Part shown: positions 4,856-5,018 of the stretch, piece by piece
Numbering within the stretch: the stretch's first letter is position 1
Layout of the letters: each line of letters starts with the position of its first letter
Assembly (NCBI GenBank): GCA_005885025.1
Contig: VAYC01000264.1
Coordinates: forward strand, 478-5,495
Length of the DNA stretch: 5,018 nt
Reading direction: 5' to 3'
Origin: Actinomycetota bacterium
GTDB lineage: Bacteria > Actinomycetota > UBA4738
Made by a program: the position numbers and the translations under genes
Notes under the pieces: model-generated
Seen by the model: the letters and a program-made list of their open reading frames with translations, nothing else
The model's database searches: none
What the model was told of the DNA's origin: nothing

Positions 4856-5018
4856 CGTGCACCCGTCCTCCGGACACCATTCGTCCCGCCTCCAGGACCG
4901 CTACCCGCCCGCCCAACGCCTCGACTTCCCCGGGGTCGTTGGTCGCGTGGCACACGGCGACCCCTTCCGAGGCCAGCCGTCCCTCCAGCTCCAACACCGA
5001 ACCGCGCCAGTCCGGATC
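4839..5018 (-). CDS. ABC transporter ATP-binding protein, C-terminal part (5' end outside window)
   Basis: An open frame of 59 codons enters from the right edge and stops at TAG 4839-4841. It begins at D-P-D-W just after the place where the Walker B/D-loop should lie. LELEGRLASEGVAVC gives the helix and strand ahead of the H-loop. CHATNDPGEVEALGGRVAVLEAGRMV matches the family pattern T-H-D-x-x-E-x-x-x-L-x-D-R-V-x-V-L-x-x-G-R, written here in parts: HATNDPGEVEAL, then GGRVAVLEAGR. The H-loop His is replaced by Asn (codon AAC). The tail is short, so this is a single-domain ATPase. Walker A and signature motifs are out of view. It overlaps the permease by 17 nt and should energise it. The family is clear despite the short piece. 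Confidence 0.85.
   Translation of the reverse strand, partial: DPDWRGSVLELEGRLASEGVAVCHATNDPGEVEALGGRVAVLEAGRMVSGGRVHDVAPA

Overview
The window looks like GC-rich bacterial chromosome, probably an actinobacterium or another high-GC soil lineage. Evidence: codons mostly ending in G or C, GTG used as a start, strong Shine-Dalgarno sites, and families (tandem DUF427, Uma2) that are common in such genomes. I cannot name a genus. No rRNA, tRNA, CRISPR array, insertion sequence or origin is visible.

Left part (1 to about 1150, + strand): the C-terminal tail of a protein that resembles the end of large restriction-modification DNA methyltransferases (2-151), a gene-poor stretch with a terminator-like hairpin (306-328), an unrecognised 98-residue protein with a strong RBS (408-704), and the N-terminal two thirds of an endonuclease/exonuclease/phosphatase (EEP) enzyme (from 751). 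This could be the edge of a defence or accessory island. By eye it is somewhat less GC-rich than the rest.

Junction (about 1147-1160): the EEP gene loses its family sequence just after its Gly-Asp-Phe-Asn motif. On the opposite strand a PAS-domain protein loses its C-terminus at the same place and takes its stop codon from the EEP side. Two unrelated, oppositely oriented genes broken at one point mean either a rearrangement or an assembly chimera. Statements linking left and right parts should be treated with caution.

Middle (1454-1950): a short divergent intergenic region, a 58-residue two-helix membrane protein with a near-consensus RBS (1694-1870), then a convergent intergenic region with several hairpins.

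Right part (1951-5018, all on the - strand, so transcribed right to left): an ABC transporter ATPase tail (4839-5018), an ABC-2 type permease (4085-4855) and a GNAT-fold acyltransferase resembling acyl-homoserine-lactone or N-acyl amino acid synthases (3456-4088). The three genes overlap (17 nt, then 4 nt) and form a tight operon. After 81 nt comes a Uma2-family putative nuclease (2814-3374), and after 35 nt a protein made of two DUF427 domains (1951-2778). The most interesting biological idea is that the ABC exporter moves the acylated product made by the LuxI/FeeM-like enzyme. The ATPase tail also appears to carry Asn in place of the usual H-loop His.
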